Positions 56,304-64,000 of a DNA stretch of 64,000 nt are shown here, piece by piece. This DNA comes from Deefgea chitinilytica (GTDB lineage: Bacteria; Pseudomonadota; Gammaproteobacteria; Burkholderiales; Chitinibacteraceae). Position numbers and translations under genes: made by a program. Each line of letters opens with the position of its first letter. Position 1 is the stretch's first letter. The DNA lies in the NCBI RefSeq assembly GCF_016881405.1, contig NZ_WOFE01000001.1, positions 186,001-250,000 of the forward strand, written 5' to 3'. The notes beneath the pieces are model-generated. The model was not told the origin of the DNA. It ran no database searches and saw only the letters and a program-made list of their open reading frames with translations.

Positions 56304-57065
56304 ATGTGGATTGAAACGCGGGGCCGTGGGCCGGATGTGGTGTTGCTGCACGGTTGGGCGATGAATAGTACTGTGTGGAATGGGATTGTCGATGAATTGG
56401 CGCAGCATTTTTGCGTGCATTTGGTCGATTTACCCGGACATGGTGCTTCGCCTGCTGCATCGCCCTTGAGTTTGCAGATGATGGTTGATGCGGTCGATGC
56501 GGCGTTTCCGTGGGGCGCTCAAGTGATTGGCTGGTCTTTGGGGGGCGCAGTGGCGGCGCAGTGGGCGCTGCAGCAGCCCGAGAAAGTAAAATCATTGACC
56601 TTGGTCGCCTCCAGCCCATGTTTTATGCAACGGGATGATTGGCGCGCCGCGATGCCGTCGACGGTGTTGGCGCAGTTTGCCGAAGCCTTGCAATCTGACT
56701 GGCAAGGTACCTTGAAACGATTTATTAGTTTGCAAGCGATGGGCGACGCCAGCGCGCGCGCGGTAACCAAGGAGTTACTCGCCGATTTGTTCAAGCATGG
56801 CGAGCCGAGTGTAGCTGCGTTGAGTGAGGGCTTGGTGATTTTGCGTGATACCGATTTGCGTGAGCAAATCAGCCAGATTTTGTGCCCTGTATTACTGCAA
56901 TACGGCGACCGCGACACGCTAACGCCGCTACCCGCGGGACATTGGTTGAAGTCGCAATTGTCTGATGCGCAATTGTTCGTGCATCAAGGCGCGGCCCATG
57001 CGCCATTTTTATCGCATCGGGATGATTTTTTGGCGGCGCAGTTGGATTTTTTGACCAAAAATTAG
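56304..57065 (+). CDS. bioH: Pimeloyl-[ACP] methyl ester esterase
   Basis: 253-residue alpha/beta hydrolase matching BioH, which removes the methyl ester that protects pimeloyl-ACP during biotin precursor synthesis. Motifs: LHGWAMNSTVW, nucleophile elbow GWSLGGAVA with the catalytic Ser, VASSPCFMQRDDW, and the late His in GAAHAPFLSH; Asp is in YGDRDTLTP. Length matches E. coli BioH (about 256). Its partner BioC is not in the window. Confidence 0.93.
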   Translation: MWIETRGRGPDVVLLHGWAMNSTVWNGIVDELAQHFCVHLVDLPGHGASPAASPLSLQMMVDAVDAAFPWGAQVIGWSLGGAVAAQWALQQPEKVKSLTLVASSPCFMQRDDWRAAMPSTVLAQFAEALQSDWQGTLKRFISLQAMGDASARAVTKELLADLFKHGEPSVAALSEGLVILRDTDLREQISQILCPVLLQYGDRDTLTPLPAGHWLKSQLSDAQLFVHQGAAHAPFLSHRDDFLAAQLDFLTKN

Positions 57066-57086
57066 TTGCGAATTACTGCAAAGATT

Positions 57087-57115
57087 AAAAAAGCCACCGA
57101 GTTCGGTGGCTTTTT
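57087..57115. terminator. Bidirectional terminator between bioH and dsbC
   Basis: AAAGCCACCG and CGGTGGCTTT form a stem around AGTT, with A on the left and T on the right. It serves the convergent bioH and dsbC genes. Confidence 0.92.
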
Positions 57116-57130
57116 CATGATGATTTCCGC

Positions 57131-57859
57131 TTATTTTTGTTTCGCGAGCAGTTTTTCGATTTCTTCTTTCGGTTGCGCACCAGACACGATTTGGCCATCA
57201 GCAAAAATCAAAGCCGGTGTGCCATTGATGCCGAGTGATTCACCGAGTTTCACATTGCGAGCGACTGGATTGTCGCAAGTGGCTTTGCCGCCAGTCGGCA
57301 GGTTGCCTTGATGCATAAATTCTTGCCAAGCTTTGGTTGGGTTTTCTGCGCACCAGATCAATTCTGATTTACGTGCCGCATCAGGATGCAAGCTAGCCAG
57401 TGGCATTAGGAAAGTGTAAATCGTGATGTTGTCGATGCCAGCAAGGCTTTGTTGTTCAAGGCGTTTGCAAAATGGGCAGTCTGGATCAGAAAACACCACC
57501 AGTTGACGTTTGCCATCACCACGAACTTCTTTGATCGCATCGGCGAGCGGCAGTTTGGCAAAGTCGACTTTGTTCAATTCAGCCATGCGCGCTTCGGTCA
57601 GGCTTTTTTTCGACGCTACGTTGACTAAATCACCCACAACCACGTATTCGCCTTTGGCATCTGAATACACAATATGGCGTTTGTTTAGTACGACTTCGTA
57701 CAGCCCTTTGATCGGCGTTTCGCGCACGGTATCAACTGGTTGGCCGAGCTTTTTGGCTAAATTGGCTTTTAAATCTTTCGGTGGCGCATCTGCTTGTGCG
57801 CTGCAAGCCGTCATTGCAATCATGCCTGCGGCAATCAGGGTACGAGTAAAATGTTTCAT
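57131..57859 (-). CDS. dsbC: Thiol:disulfide interchange protein DsbC
   Basis: 242-residue periplasmic disulfide isomerase. A signal peptide (LIAAGMIAMTACSAQA) is followed by an N-terminal dimerisation domain and a thioredoxin domain with FSDPDCPFCKRLEQQ; the active site is CPFC. A second Cys pair (ICAENP-type WCAENP and ATCDNP) and cis-Pro GTPALIF match DsbC. The MTAC sequence could also be a lipobox. AAGGA lies six bases before the ATG. It is downstream of the UbiH-family gene across a heptamer inverted array. Confidence 0.93.
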   Translation of the reverse strand: MKHFTRTLIAAGMIAMTACSAQADAPPKDLKANLAKKLGQPVDTVRETPIKGLYEVVLNKRHIVYSDAKGEYVVVGDLVNVASKKSLTEARMAELNKVDFAKLPLADAIKEVRGDGKRQLVVFSDPDCPFCKRLEQQSLAGIDNITIYTFLMPLASLHPDAARKSELIWCAENPTKAWQEFMHQGNLPTGGKATCDNPVARNVKLGESLGINGTPALIFADGQIVSGAQPKEEIEKLLAKQK

Positions 57860-57877
57860 GCTAATCCTTGTTATCTA

Positions 57878-58027
57878 AGTGAGGAGTGAGGAGTGAGGTG
57901 TGAGGAGTTAGGGGTACAAGTCTGCTCGCTGTTTGATATGTGTCATATGTATATGCATGAAGGCTTTTTACTATAAGATCTAGGTGAATATACTCTCGAA
58001 TAACACCTCACACCTCACACCTCACAA
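57878..58027. repeat. Opposed tandem heptamer arrays (NGTGAGG), copy 2
   Basis: Plus-strand bases 57878-57914 hold five NGTGAGG-like units (AGTGAGG three times, TGTGAGG, AGTTAGG). Bases 58003-58026 carry the reverse complement of three TGTGAGG units. As in copy 1, the minus-strand transcript meets the first arm just after the stop of the upstream gene, and the second arm ends about 19 bases before the dsbC start. The interior of about 85 bases shows no clear similarity to copy 1. Confidence 0.88.
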
Positions 58028-58028
58028 A

Positions 58029-59204
58029 TTAAGAATCCATGGCGTGGCGAATCAGTTGTCGCTTGATCCATGGTAATGAGTCGGTGAAACCTAGCCCGAA
58101 ATTACGCAGGCTTTTTAAAATTGAATTTTGGTTATTAAATAGTTTTTGCAAACCATCGCACACTGTTTGCATTAACAGCACCGATTCACGCCGTGCGCGC
58201 TCGTATCGACGTAAGACCAGTACATCGCCGATTCGTTCCGGATGCGTGTTTGTCAGTAAGTTAGCTAATTCTGCCACATCGCCAAAGCCAAGGTTAACGC
58301 CCTGACCAGCGAGCGGGTGCACGGTGTGAGCGGCGTCACCGACTAAGGCCACGCGCGCTGCAACGCAGCTTGCGACATGGGTGAGCTTGAGTGGAAAGGC
58401 CGCTGGTGGTGTCACTAGTGTGAGTTCACCGAGTGCTTTGCTGCCTGCTTGAGCGATTTTGGCGGCAAGTTGCTCGGCGCTGAGCCTGAGTAATTCGTCT
58501 TTTTGGTTTTCGCTACACGACCAGACCATCGACATTTGTTGTTGCGGTAACGGCAGCCACGCCAAAATACTGTCGGATTTAAACCATTGCTGTGCCGCGC
58601 CGTAGTGCGGTTTTTCGCAGGCAAAATTGGCGACGACGCCAAATTGCTCATACGGCTTGCTATTGGCGTCGATCTTCATATGGCGGCGCACCCATGAGTT
58701 GGCACCATCGGCACCCACGACCAAACGAGCCTGCAGTGCACGATTGTTGCTGAGCGTGAGTGTCGCGCCGTCGTGGTCGATGACCAGTGATTCAGGCTCA
58801 GTGGGCGTAATAATTTCGACGTTGGGGCTGCTCGCTAATTCGAGCCATAAAGCGCGTTGCAGTTCGCGGTTTTCGACGATGTAGGCCAGCTCGTCAACGC
58901 CACTTTCTAGCGCATTAAACTCGAGTTTTGCGTTGGGCTCATCGCCGCGAATTTTCATTGCAGAGATTGGTGACAGTCGCTCGGCACGCATGCGCTCCCA
59001 CGCGCCAATTTGCGTGAGTAATTTTCGGCTAGCGCGGCTAATGGCGTAGACTCGCTGATCCCATGTCGCCAGATCAAAATCGAGGACAGGCTCGCGGCCT
59101 TCGAGCAAAATAATCGATAGCGAGGTGTTTTTTAGCGCCAGAGCTAGCGCCGCGCCTACCAAGCCACCACCGACAATAATCAAATCAGCGTCATAATTTT
59201 TCAT
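58029..59204 (-). CDS. UbiH/UbiF/VisC/COQ6-family FAD monooxygenase
   Basis: 391-residue flavin hydroxylase family used in ubiquinone ring hydroxylation. FAD motifs: DLIIVGGGLVGAALALAL at the N terminus, VVGADGANSWVRRH in the middle, and VALVGDAAHTVHPLAGQGVN, the diagnostic motif of the family. The exact ring position cannot be read from sequence. No other ubi gene is adjacent. Followed across a heptamer array by dsbC. Confidence 0.9.
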   Translation of the reverse strand: MKNYDADLIIVGGGLVGAALALALKNTSLSIILLEGREPVLDFDLATWDQRVYAISRASRKLLTQIGAWERMRAERLSPISAMKIRGDEPNAKLEFNALESGVDELAYIVENRELQRALWLELASSPNVEIITPTEPESLVIDHDGATLTLSNNRALQARLVVGADGANSWVRRHMKIDANSKPYEQFGVVANFACEKPHYGAAQQWFKSDSILAWLPLPQQQMSMVWSCSENQKDELLRLSAEQLAAKIAQAGSKALGELTLVTPPAAFPLKLTHVASCVAARVALVGDAAHTVHPLAGQGVNLGFGDVAELANLLTNTHPERIGDVLVLRRYERARRESVLLMQTVCDGLQKLFNNQNSILKSLRNFGLGFTDSLPWIKRQLIRHAMDS

Positions 59205-59273
59205 GGCAATGAGTTTATCACCCCGCCATATTGTTGCAAGGCGATTTGTAGCTTTGACGGCTAAGCTAAAACA

Positions 59274-61592
59274 ATGTTGAGCCGCTATCTACTATTTATC
59301 GCCAGCTTTGTGCCGGGCGTGATTGTTTTGCAGCAACAAGCCAGCCTACCGCCGTGGTGGTGGGCGGCTGTGGGCGTGGGTACTGCGCTAGTGATGTTGC
59401 GTGCGCGGCATTGCGTCATTCAATGGGTCGCAATTGCTTTACTCGCAATCAGTTTGGGATTTGCCTGGGCGCATTGGCGCGCTGAAATCCGGATGGCGCA
59501 GCGAATTCCAAGCAATCTAGTCGGCCAAACGCTTTGGGTGACAGGCTATATCAGTGATTTGCCGCAGGCGAGTCGTTTTGGTCCGCGATTTGTATTTACA
59601 CCTGAAGCCCTAATTGCGAATGGCTGGCTACCGCAACGCATTCAAGTGAATGCCAGTGATAAGCACGGCCCATTTTTAGCTGGCGAGCGCTGGCGTTTGC
59701 AGTTGAAACTCAAACCGATTCATGGCAGCGTCAATCCCGCTGGCTTTGATTTGGAAAGTTGGTTTTTGCAACAAAATATCGCAGCGATTGGCAGCATCAA
59801 ATCCGCCGAGCGGATCAATGAATTGGCGGGAGCTGCTTGGTTACTGCGGATACGCGCCGCATTGCGTGAGCGGATTGTGCAAGCTTTGCCCGATGCGTCG
59901 TATCAAGGCGTGATTGTCGCTTTGACGATTGGCGATCAAAGCGGCATTCCAAAAGAACAATGGCAGCGCTTTGCGCAGACAGGAATTACCCATCTTATTT
60001 CGATTTCTGGCCTGCATATCACTTTGCTGGCGGCGATTTCAGCATCAGTTGTGCTGTTTGCGTGGCGGCGAATACCGCGCCTAGCGCAGCGCTTTGCGGC
60101 GCAACGTGCGGCGTTGATTGCGGGTGTCATCACCGCGCTGATCTATAGCCTGCTGGCTGGCATGGCGGTGCCGACGCAGCGCACCGTGTTAATGCTCTTG
60201 GTGGCGGCACTGTGTTTGTGGCGCGCGAAACCGATGGCGGTCAGTGGTATCTGGGCGGCTGCATTACTGGCTGTGGTGGTGTTTGATCCATTTGCGGTGC
60301 TGTCAGTGGGGTTTTGGCTGTCGTTTCTGGTGGTTGGTTTTTTGATTTGGGCGGGAGCCAATCGGATTGGCGATGTGAAGCAATGGCAAGTCTGGGTCGG
60401 CACGCAGTGGGCAGCAACGGTGGCTTCGCTGCCGATTTTACTGGTGGCATTTGGGCAATTTCCAATGGTATCGCCCGTGGCCAACGCGGTGGCGATTCCG
60501 CTGGTCAGTATGTTGGTCACGCCGCTGGCTTTGTTGGGTTTGTTGGAGCCGACGGGGACATTATTACATTGGGCCGAGCGAATTTTTGCTTGGGTCGATG
60601 TCATGCTGCAATGGTGTTTAAGCTGGACTATGATTGATTTGAAAATCAATACGCCATCGATGAGTATATTGCCAATCGCTATGCTGGGTATTGCCTTGCT
60701 GCTATTACCCCGTGGCATGCCTGCACGTTGGCTGGGTTGGGTGATGCTATTACCGCTATTTTTTACGCCTAAACCAACGCTGCCAGTGAATCAATTTACG
60801 GCTCACGTTTTGGATGTCGGGCAGGGTTTAAGCGTGCTGGTGCAAACCCAAAATCACGCTTTATTGTTTGATACTGGCCAATTTGCAAATGGCGAACGAG
60901 TGCTGTTGCCCGTATTGCGGCAGGCGGGCATTCACGCTCTTGATAAACTCATCTTATCGCATAACGATTTGGATCACATCGGCGCTGCGCCGGTGTTGCT
61001 GGGACAAGACGGCGGGCGCGCTGTGCCGATTGCTCAAATTGTGCATAGTTTGCCGCCTTTGCATCCTATATTAGCAACGCCGATTGTCCAGCAGGCGTGC
61101 CAAACGGGTCAATCATGGCGATGGGATGGCGTGCAGTTTTCGATGCTGTGGTTGCGGCCAAAATATCCGGCGCGGGATGATAATGCCAAAGGCTGTGTAT
61201 TGCGGATCAATAATGCTCACCACAGCTTGTTGATTCCGGCTGACATTGGCCGTCTTGAAGAAGGCGAGCTGGTCGCGGCGGGTTTGCCGCCAACCGATAT
61301 TGTGATTGCACCGCACCACGGTAGTAAAAACTCATCATCTGAGCTGTTCATCCAAGCCTTGCAGCCCAAATACACGGTGTTCTCAGCAGGATTTTTGAAT
61401 CACTTTCGCCATCCTCATCCCGATGTGGAAGCACGCTATGCCGCGGCGGGGACTCAATTGCTGCGTACTGATCAAATGGGCGCAATTGGTTTTACTGTTG
61501 GTGAGCGTATTGAAGTACAGCAACAACGCGCCATTGCGCCGCGATATTGGTACACTGCGACCACATCTGCCCTTACTGGAATCACGCCATGA
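59274..61592 (+). CDS. comEC: DNA uptake channel ComEC/Rec2
   Basis: 772-residue inner-membrane protein that transports single-stranded DNA during natural transformation. N-terminal helices and an OB-like DUF4131 region are followed by the Competence domain (LTIGDQSGIPKEQWQRF, THLISISGLHITLLAA) and a C-terminal MBL-like domain (HVLDVGQGLSVLVQ, LSHNDLDHIGAAPVL, IAPHHGSKNSSS), which in other species acts as a nuclease. Length is normal. The stop overlaps the next gene in an ATGA arrangement. Confidence 0.94.
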   Translation: MLSRYLLFIASFVPGVIVLQQQASLPPWWWAAVGVGTALVMLRARHCVIQWVAIALLAISLGFAWAHWRAEIRMAQRIPSNLVGQTLWVTGYISDLPQASRFGPRFVFTPEALIANGWLPQRIQVNASDKHGPFLAGERWRLQLKLKPIHGSVNPAGFDLESWFLQQNIAAIGSIKSAERINELAGAAWLLRIRAALRERIVQALPDASYQGVIVALTIGDQSGIPKEQWQRFAQTGITHLISISGLHITLLAAISASVVLFAWRRIPRLAQRFAAQRAALIAGVITALIYSLLAGMAVPTQRTVLMLLVAALCLWRAKPMAVSGIWAAALLAVVVFDPFAVLSVGFWLSFLVVGFLIWAGANRIGDVKQWQVWVGTQWAATVASLPILLVAFGQFPMVSPVANAVAIPLVSMLVTPLALLGLLEPTGTLLHWAERIFAWVDVMLQWCLSWTMIDLKINTPSMSILPIAMLGIALLLLPRGMPARWLGWVMLLPLFFTPKPTLPVNQFTAHVLDVGQGLSVLVQTQNHALLFDTGQFANGERVLLPVLRQAGIHALDKLILSHNDLDHIGAAPVLLGQDGGRAVPIAQIVHSLPPLHPILATPIVQQACQTGQSWRWDGVQFSMLWLRPKYPARDDNAKGCVLRINNAHHSLLIPADIGRLEEGELVAAGLPPTDIVIAPHHGSKNSSSELFIQALQPKYTVFSAGFLNHFRHPHPDVEARYAAAGTQLLRTDQMGAIGFTVGERIEVQQQRAIAPRYWYTATTSALTGITP

Positions 61593-62386
61593 CGATGACG
61601 TTGTCTGCAATCTACCGCTATCCCCTTAAATCTTGCCGCGCACAAGCGTTGACTAATAGTTTGTTAACGATGCGCGGTTTGCAGTTTGACCGTGAATGGA
61701 TGGTGGCAACGAACGAGGGCAAATACATCACGGGCCGGACTGAGCCCCGCTTATTACTGATTCGTGCCGAACCAACAGGTGATGGGCTATGGCTGAAAGC
61801 GCCTAACTGCGTTGATTTATTTGTGCCACTTGGTCACTTTAGCGAAACCCACATCGCCGATGTTTGGGAAAACGAATTTTTAGCGCGGCGGGGGGCGCTG
61901 GATGCGGATGCTTGGTTGTCGGCGTATTTGGGGCAGCAAGTGCATTTGATGTGGACTGGGCCAGAGAGCCATCGCCGCGTGAAGCATCATCCTGAAATTC
62001 CAGTTGGCTTTGCCGATACCTATCCCTTGCTGTTGATTGGCGAAGGCTCGTTGCGTGAGCTCAATCACCGTATCGGGCGTGAAATGTCGATGTTGCGTTT
62101 TCGGCCAAATTTGGTGATTGCCAATACCGAGCCGTTTGCCGAGGACAGATGGCAGCGGATTCGAATTGGCGATGTGGAGTTTCAGCTCGGCAAACCGTGC
62201 GAGCGCTGTATTTTAACGACCTTAGACCCAGATACCGCGGCTAAATCACCTGACTCAGAGCCCTTACGCAGCTTAGCAAAATTTAGAAAAATCCAAGGCG
62301 CGGTGGTGTTTGGGCAAAACTTACTCGCGTTGGGAGAAGGGGAGCTACGTCAGGGGATGCCGCTTGAAGTGCTGTCTTACTTTTAA
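61589..62386 (+). CDS. MOSC-domain protein, YcbX-like
   Basis: About 265 residues with MOSC N-terminal (LSAIYRYPLKSCRAQAL) and MOSC domains (MLRFRPNLVI, FQLGKPCERCILTTLDPDT). YcbX-type proteins bind molybdenum cofactor and reduce N-hydroxylated compounds; the conserved Cys is in PCERC. There is no C-terminal ferredoxin domain, unlike E. coli YcbX, so an external electron donor is needed. ATG 61589 overlaps the comEC stop by four bases; a second ATG follows at 61595. Confidence 0.88.
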   Translation: MTMTLSAIYRYPLKSCRAQALTNSLLTMRGLQFDREWMVATNEGKYITGRTEPRLLLIRAEPTGDGLWLKAPNCVDLFVPLGHFSETHIADVWENEFLARRGALDADAWLSAYLGQQVHLMWTGPESHRRVKHHPEIPVGFADTYPLLLIGEGSLRELNHRIGREMSMLRFRPNLVIANTEPFAEDRWQRIRIGDVEFQLGKPCERCILTTLDPDTAAKSPDSEPLRSLAKFRKIQGAVVFGQNLLALGEGELRQGMPLEVLSYF

Positions 62387-62427
62387 ATCCCATCGTTGCT
62401 GCCTTGCTGTCCAGTATGGAGGACACA

Positions 62428-62697
62428 ATGACTCAATTGCAGCACCTCAAAGGCCTTGGTCCGAAAAGCCAAGCCATGTTGGCGAAAGTGGGCATTGTCA
62501 GTGTCGAGCAATTTATGGCGGCTGATCCATTTCAGATTTACGCGCAACTGCACGCCACGATACCCAATTTATCCCTCAATATGCTGTATGCGATGCTGGG
62601 CGCGCAAGAAAACATTCATTGGCAAGTCATCAAAGCGGAACGAAAAACTGAAATACTGATGCGGCTAGATGATCTAGGCTTAGCGCCAAAAAAGTAA
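62428..62697 (+). CDS. TfoX C-terminal domain protein
   Basis: 89 residues made only of the TfoX C-terminal domain (LKGLGPKSQAMLAKVGIVSVEQF, SLNMLYAMLGAQENIHWQ), a helix-hairpin-like fold. Full-length TfoX/Sxy regulators of competence also have an N-terminal domain, absent here. GGAGG lies 5 bases before ATG 62428. Proximity to comEC suggests a competence link, but single-domain versions are widespread and not well characterised. Confidence 0.87.
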   Translation: MTQLQHLKGLGPKSQAMLAKVGIVSVEQFMAADPFQIYAQLHATIPNLSLNMLYAMLGAQENIHWQVIKAERKTEILMRLDDLGLAPKK

Positions 62698-62786
62698 TCC
62701 AAGCTTGTGGGTATTGCTACGTAGATAATCATTGGCAAGCTTTATAGTGATATACATCGGGTTTTATTGTATGGGTACGGATTAAA

Positions 62787-63863
62787 TTGAAAATTAAATT
62801 GAGCAAGCGGTTTTGGGGAGTATGTGTTTTTATTTGCTTATTGCTGCTTGGTTTGTTGTTTTTGGCTGAGCGGCATGAAGTCAAAGCGCAGCAGCAGATT
62901 GAGCTTAGTTTTAAGCACGATCAAAATCAGCTCGTTGGCACACTATTATTGCCTGCGGGGCAGGGGCCATTTCCTGTGGTGGTGTTGGTTCACGGCGATG
63001 GGCCGCAAACAAGGGGAGTGGATCGCTACACGCAAATTATCAATGCGTATTTAGCGGCCGGTATTGCTTGTTTTACTTGGGATAAACCGGGCACTGGCGA
63101 CTCAACTGGTGATTGGTTGCAACAATCGATACAGCAAAGGGCGCAGGAAACCCACGCCGCGATGCAAATGTTGGCGCAGCGAGCGGATGTTCAAGCGCAA
63201 AACATCGGCTTGCTGGGATTTTCACAAGGCGGCTGGGTTTTACCCAAGGTGGCCGCGATGAATCCAGCTCCCGTGTTTTTAATTACCGTCGGGGCGGCAC
63301 TGGATTGGCGGGCGCAAGGTGAGTTTTTTACTCGACAGCGCCTAAGACGCGCGGGATTAAATGCGTTAGAAATTGATAAGGTCATTCAATGGCAGCGTGC
63401 TGCGCCGCAACCATCCATTTCGCTCAGTTTTGCAGAATATAGCCAACAATTTCAACAGTACTTAGCCACATTTCCTGCCCCCAATGGTGCCAATACAGTA
63501 CCGCTGTCTGCTGAACGCTATCATTTTATCGCGCTCAATATCGATGCCAACTCAAGCCAGCAGCTGACCGCGCTGCAGATTCCCTTATTGGCGATTTGGG
63601 GGCAGGATGATTTAAATGTAGATGCAAAGGACAATGCGCAAGCGTTTTCAAGCTTGCTCAATGTTAAGAACAATTCAAAACACCAAGTTGTCGTTGTTCC
63701 GCAAGCAGATCATACGATGCTGGATTCAGCAAGGTTCAATATGCAATTACCTAGCGAGTGGACGTGGTGGATGACAGTGCGCTATTTCATCGCGGCTGAA
63801 GATGCATTTGCTCCAGCATTTTTACCCCTGATTGTGGATTGGGCTAAGCAGCATTTTGTTTAG
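62787..63863 (+). CDS. Membrane-anchored or exported alpha/beta hydrolase
   Basis: About 358 residues, with an N-terminal hydrophobic segment (VCVFICLLLLGLLFLAE) and an alpha/beta hydrolase fold: VVVLVHGDGPQ oxyanion region, nucleophile elbow GFSQGGWV with the catalytic Ser, AIWGQDDLNV with the acid, and the late His in QADHTMLD. The segment WDKPGTGDSTGDW is typical of the dienelactone-hydrolase/esterase group. Start is a TTG at 62787; no ATG is available in frame, and the ribosome site is weak. Substrate unknown. Confidence 0.83.
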   Translation: MKIKLSKRFWGVCVFICLLLLGLLFLAERHEVKAQQQIELSFKHDQNQLVGTLLLPAGQGPFPVVVLVHGDGPQTRGVDRYTQIINAYLAAGIACFTWDKPGTGDSTGDWLQQSIQQRAQETHAAMQMLAQRADVQAQNIGLLGFSQGGWVLPKVAAMNPAPVFLITVGAALDWRAQGEFFTRQRLRRAGLNALEIDKVIQWQRAAPQPSISLSFAEYSQQFQQYLATFPAPNGANTVPLSAERYHFIALNIDANSSQQLTALQIPLLAIWGQDDLNVDAKDNAQAFSSLLNVKNNSKHQVVVVPQADHTMLDSARFNMQLPSEWTWWMTVRYFIAAEDAFAPAFLPLIVDWAKQHFV

Positions 63864-64000
63864 ATTTTGACCCGCCAAATGAGGCTGGTATTGAGCAAAT
63901 CAAGCTGAATGTGTATTAGTTTACAGAGCCATTTTGCTTACTATTAAGCATGATTTAGCGCAAATTCTTACGTAAAAAATCAGCGTAGTCTGTGCCTACA

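Noticed and set aside
1-64000. CRISPR arrays, tRNA or rRNA genes, insertion sequences, prophage
   Set aside because: Looked for spaced direct repeats, cloverleaf-like intergenic segments, transposase or integrase motifs and phage proteins; none seen.

Overview
The window reads as chromosome of a betaproteobacterium, most likely order Neisseriales and plausibly a chitin-degrading genus near Chitinibacter or Deefgea. This is inferred from the protein set (YqhD, BioH, DsbC, a UbiH-type hydroxylase, the fused FAD/Fe-S oxidase), the GH18 enzyme beside a secretion system, the sugar ABC importer and the moderate GC content. I see no rRNA, tRNA, CRISPR array, transposase or phage gene.

Region 1 (1-7.3 kb) is one co-directional signalling run: a TPR-Ser/Thr kinase cut by the window edge, a PP2C phosphatase, a double-FHA protein, a metallo-beta-lactamase-fold hydrolase, a GspE/PilB-type ATPase with an N-terminal GAF domain, and a GAF-HD-GYP protein. 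Region 2 (7.4-13.4 kb, minus) holds a degenerate-PilZ protein overlapping a HIT protein, then a 1291-residue FAD/Fe-S oxidase. Region 3 (13.6-23.7 kb) carries four related TPR proteins, two of them TPR-GAF-histidine kinases in tandem, interleaved with yqhD, yigZ and a NagD-like HAD phosphatase.

Region 4 (23.7-32.0 kb) is a sugar ABC importer (binding protein, terminator-like hairpin, two permeases, ATPase). It diverges from a second sugar-binding protein co-transcribed with an OmpR/EnvZ-type two-component system, so uptake and sensing appear linked. Region 5 (32-36 kb) has a PhyH-type dioxygenase, a small unknown protein, a Sel1-SLT transglycosylase, an enoyl-CoA hydratase-family protein and a BI-1/YccA membrane protein.

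Region 6 (36-49 kb) is a complete type I secretion locus: PrtD/RsaD-type ABC exporter, an 1838-residue RTX protein, a GT4 glycosyltransferase, HlyD-type adaptor, TolC-type channel and a GH18 protein in the adaptor-channel operon. The 43.7-47.9 kb part is visibly AT-richer than its surroundings. The layout resembles RTX S-layer loci such as Caulobacter rsaADEF.

Region 7 (49-64 kb) is metabolic and housekeeping: azlCD, a short GspF-like protein, dapA, a nitronate monooxygenase-like flavoprotein, bioF, a DUF2520 protein, bioH, dsbC, a UbiH-family hydroxylase, comEC, a MOSC protein, a TfoX C-terminal-domain protein and an alpha/beta hydrolase. Two intergenic gaps (24.9-25.0 and 57.9-58.0 kb) carry opposed arrays of a tandem heptamer, NGTGAGG, that could fold into long RNA hairpins; this is among the least explained features here.
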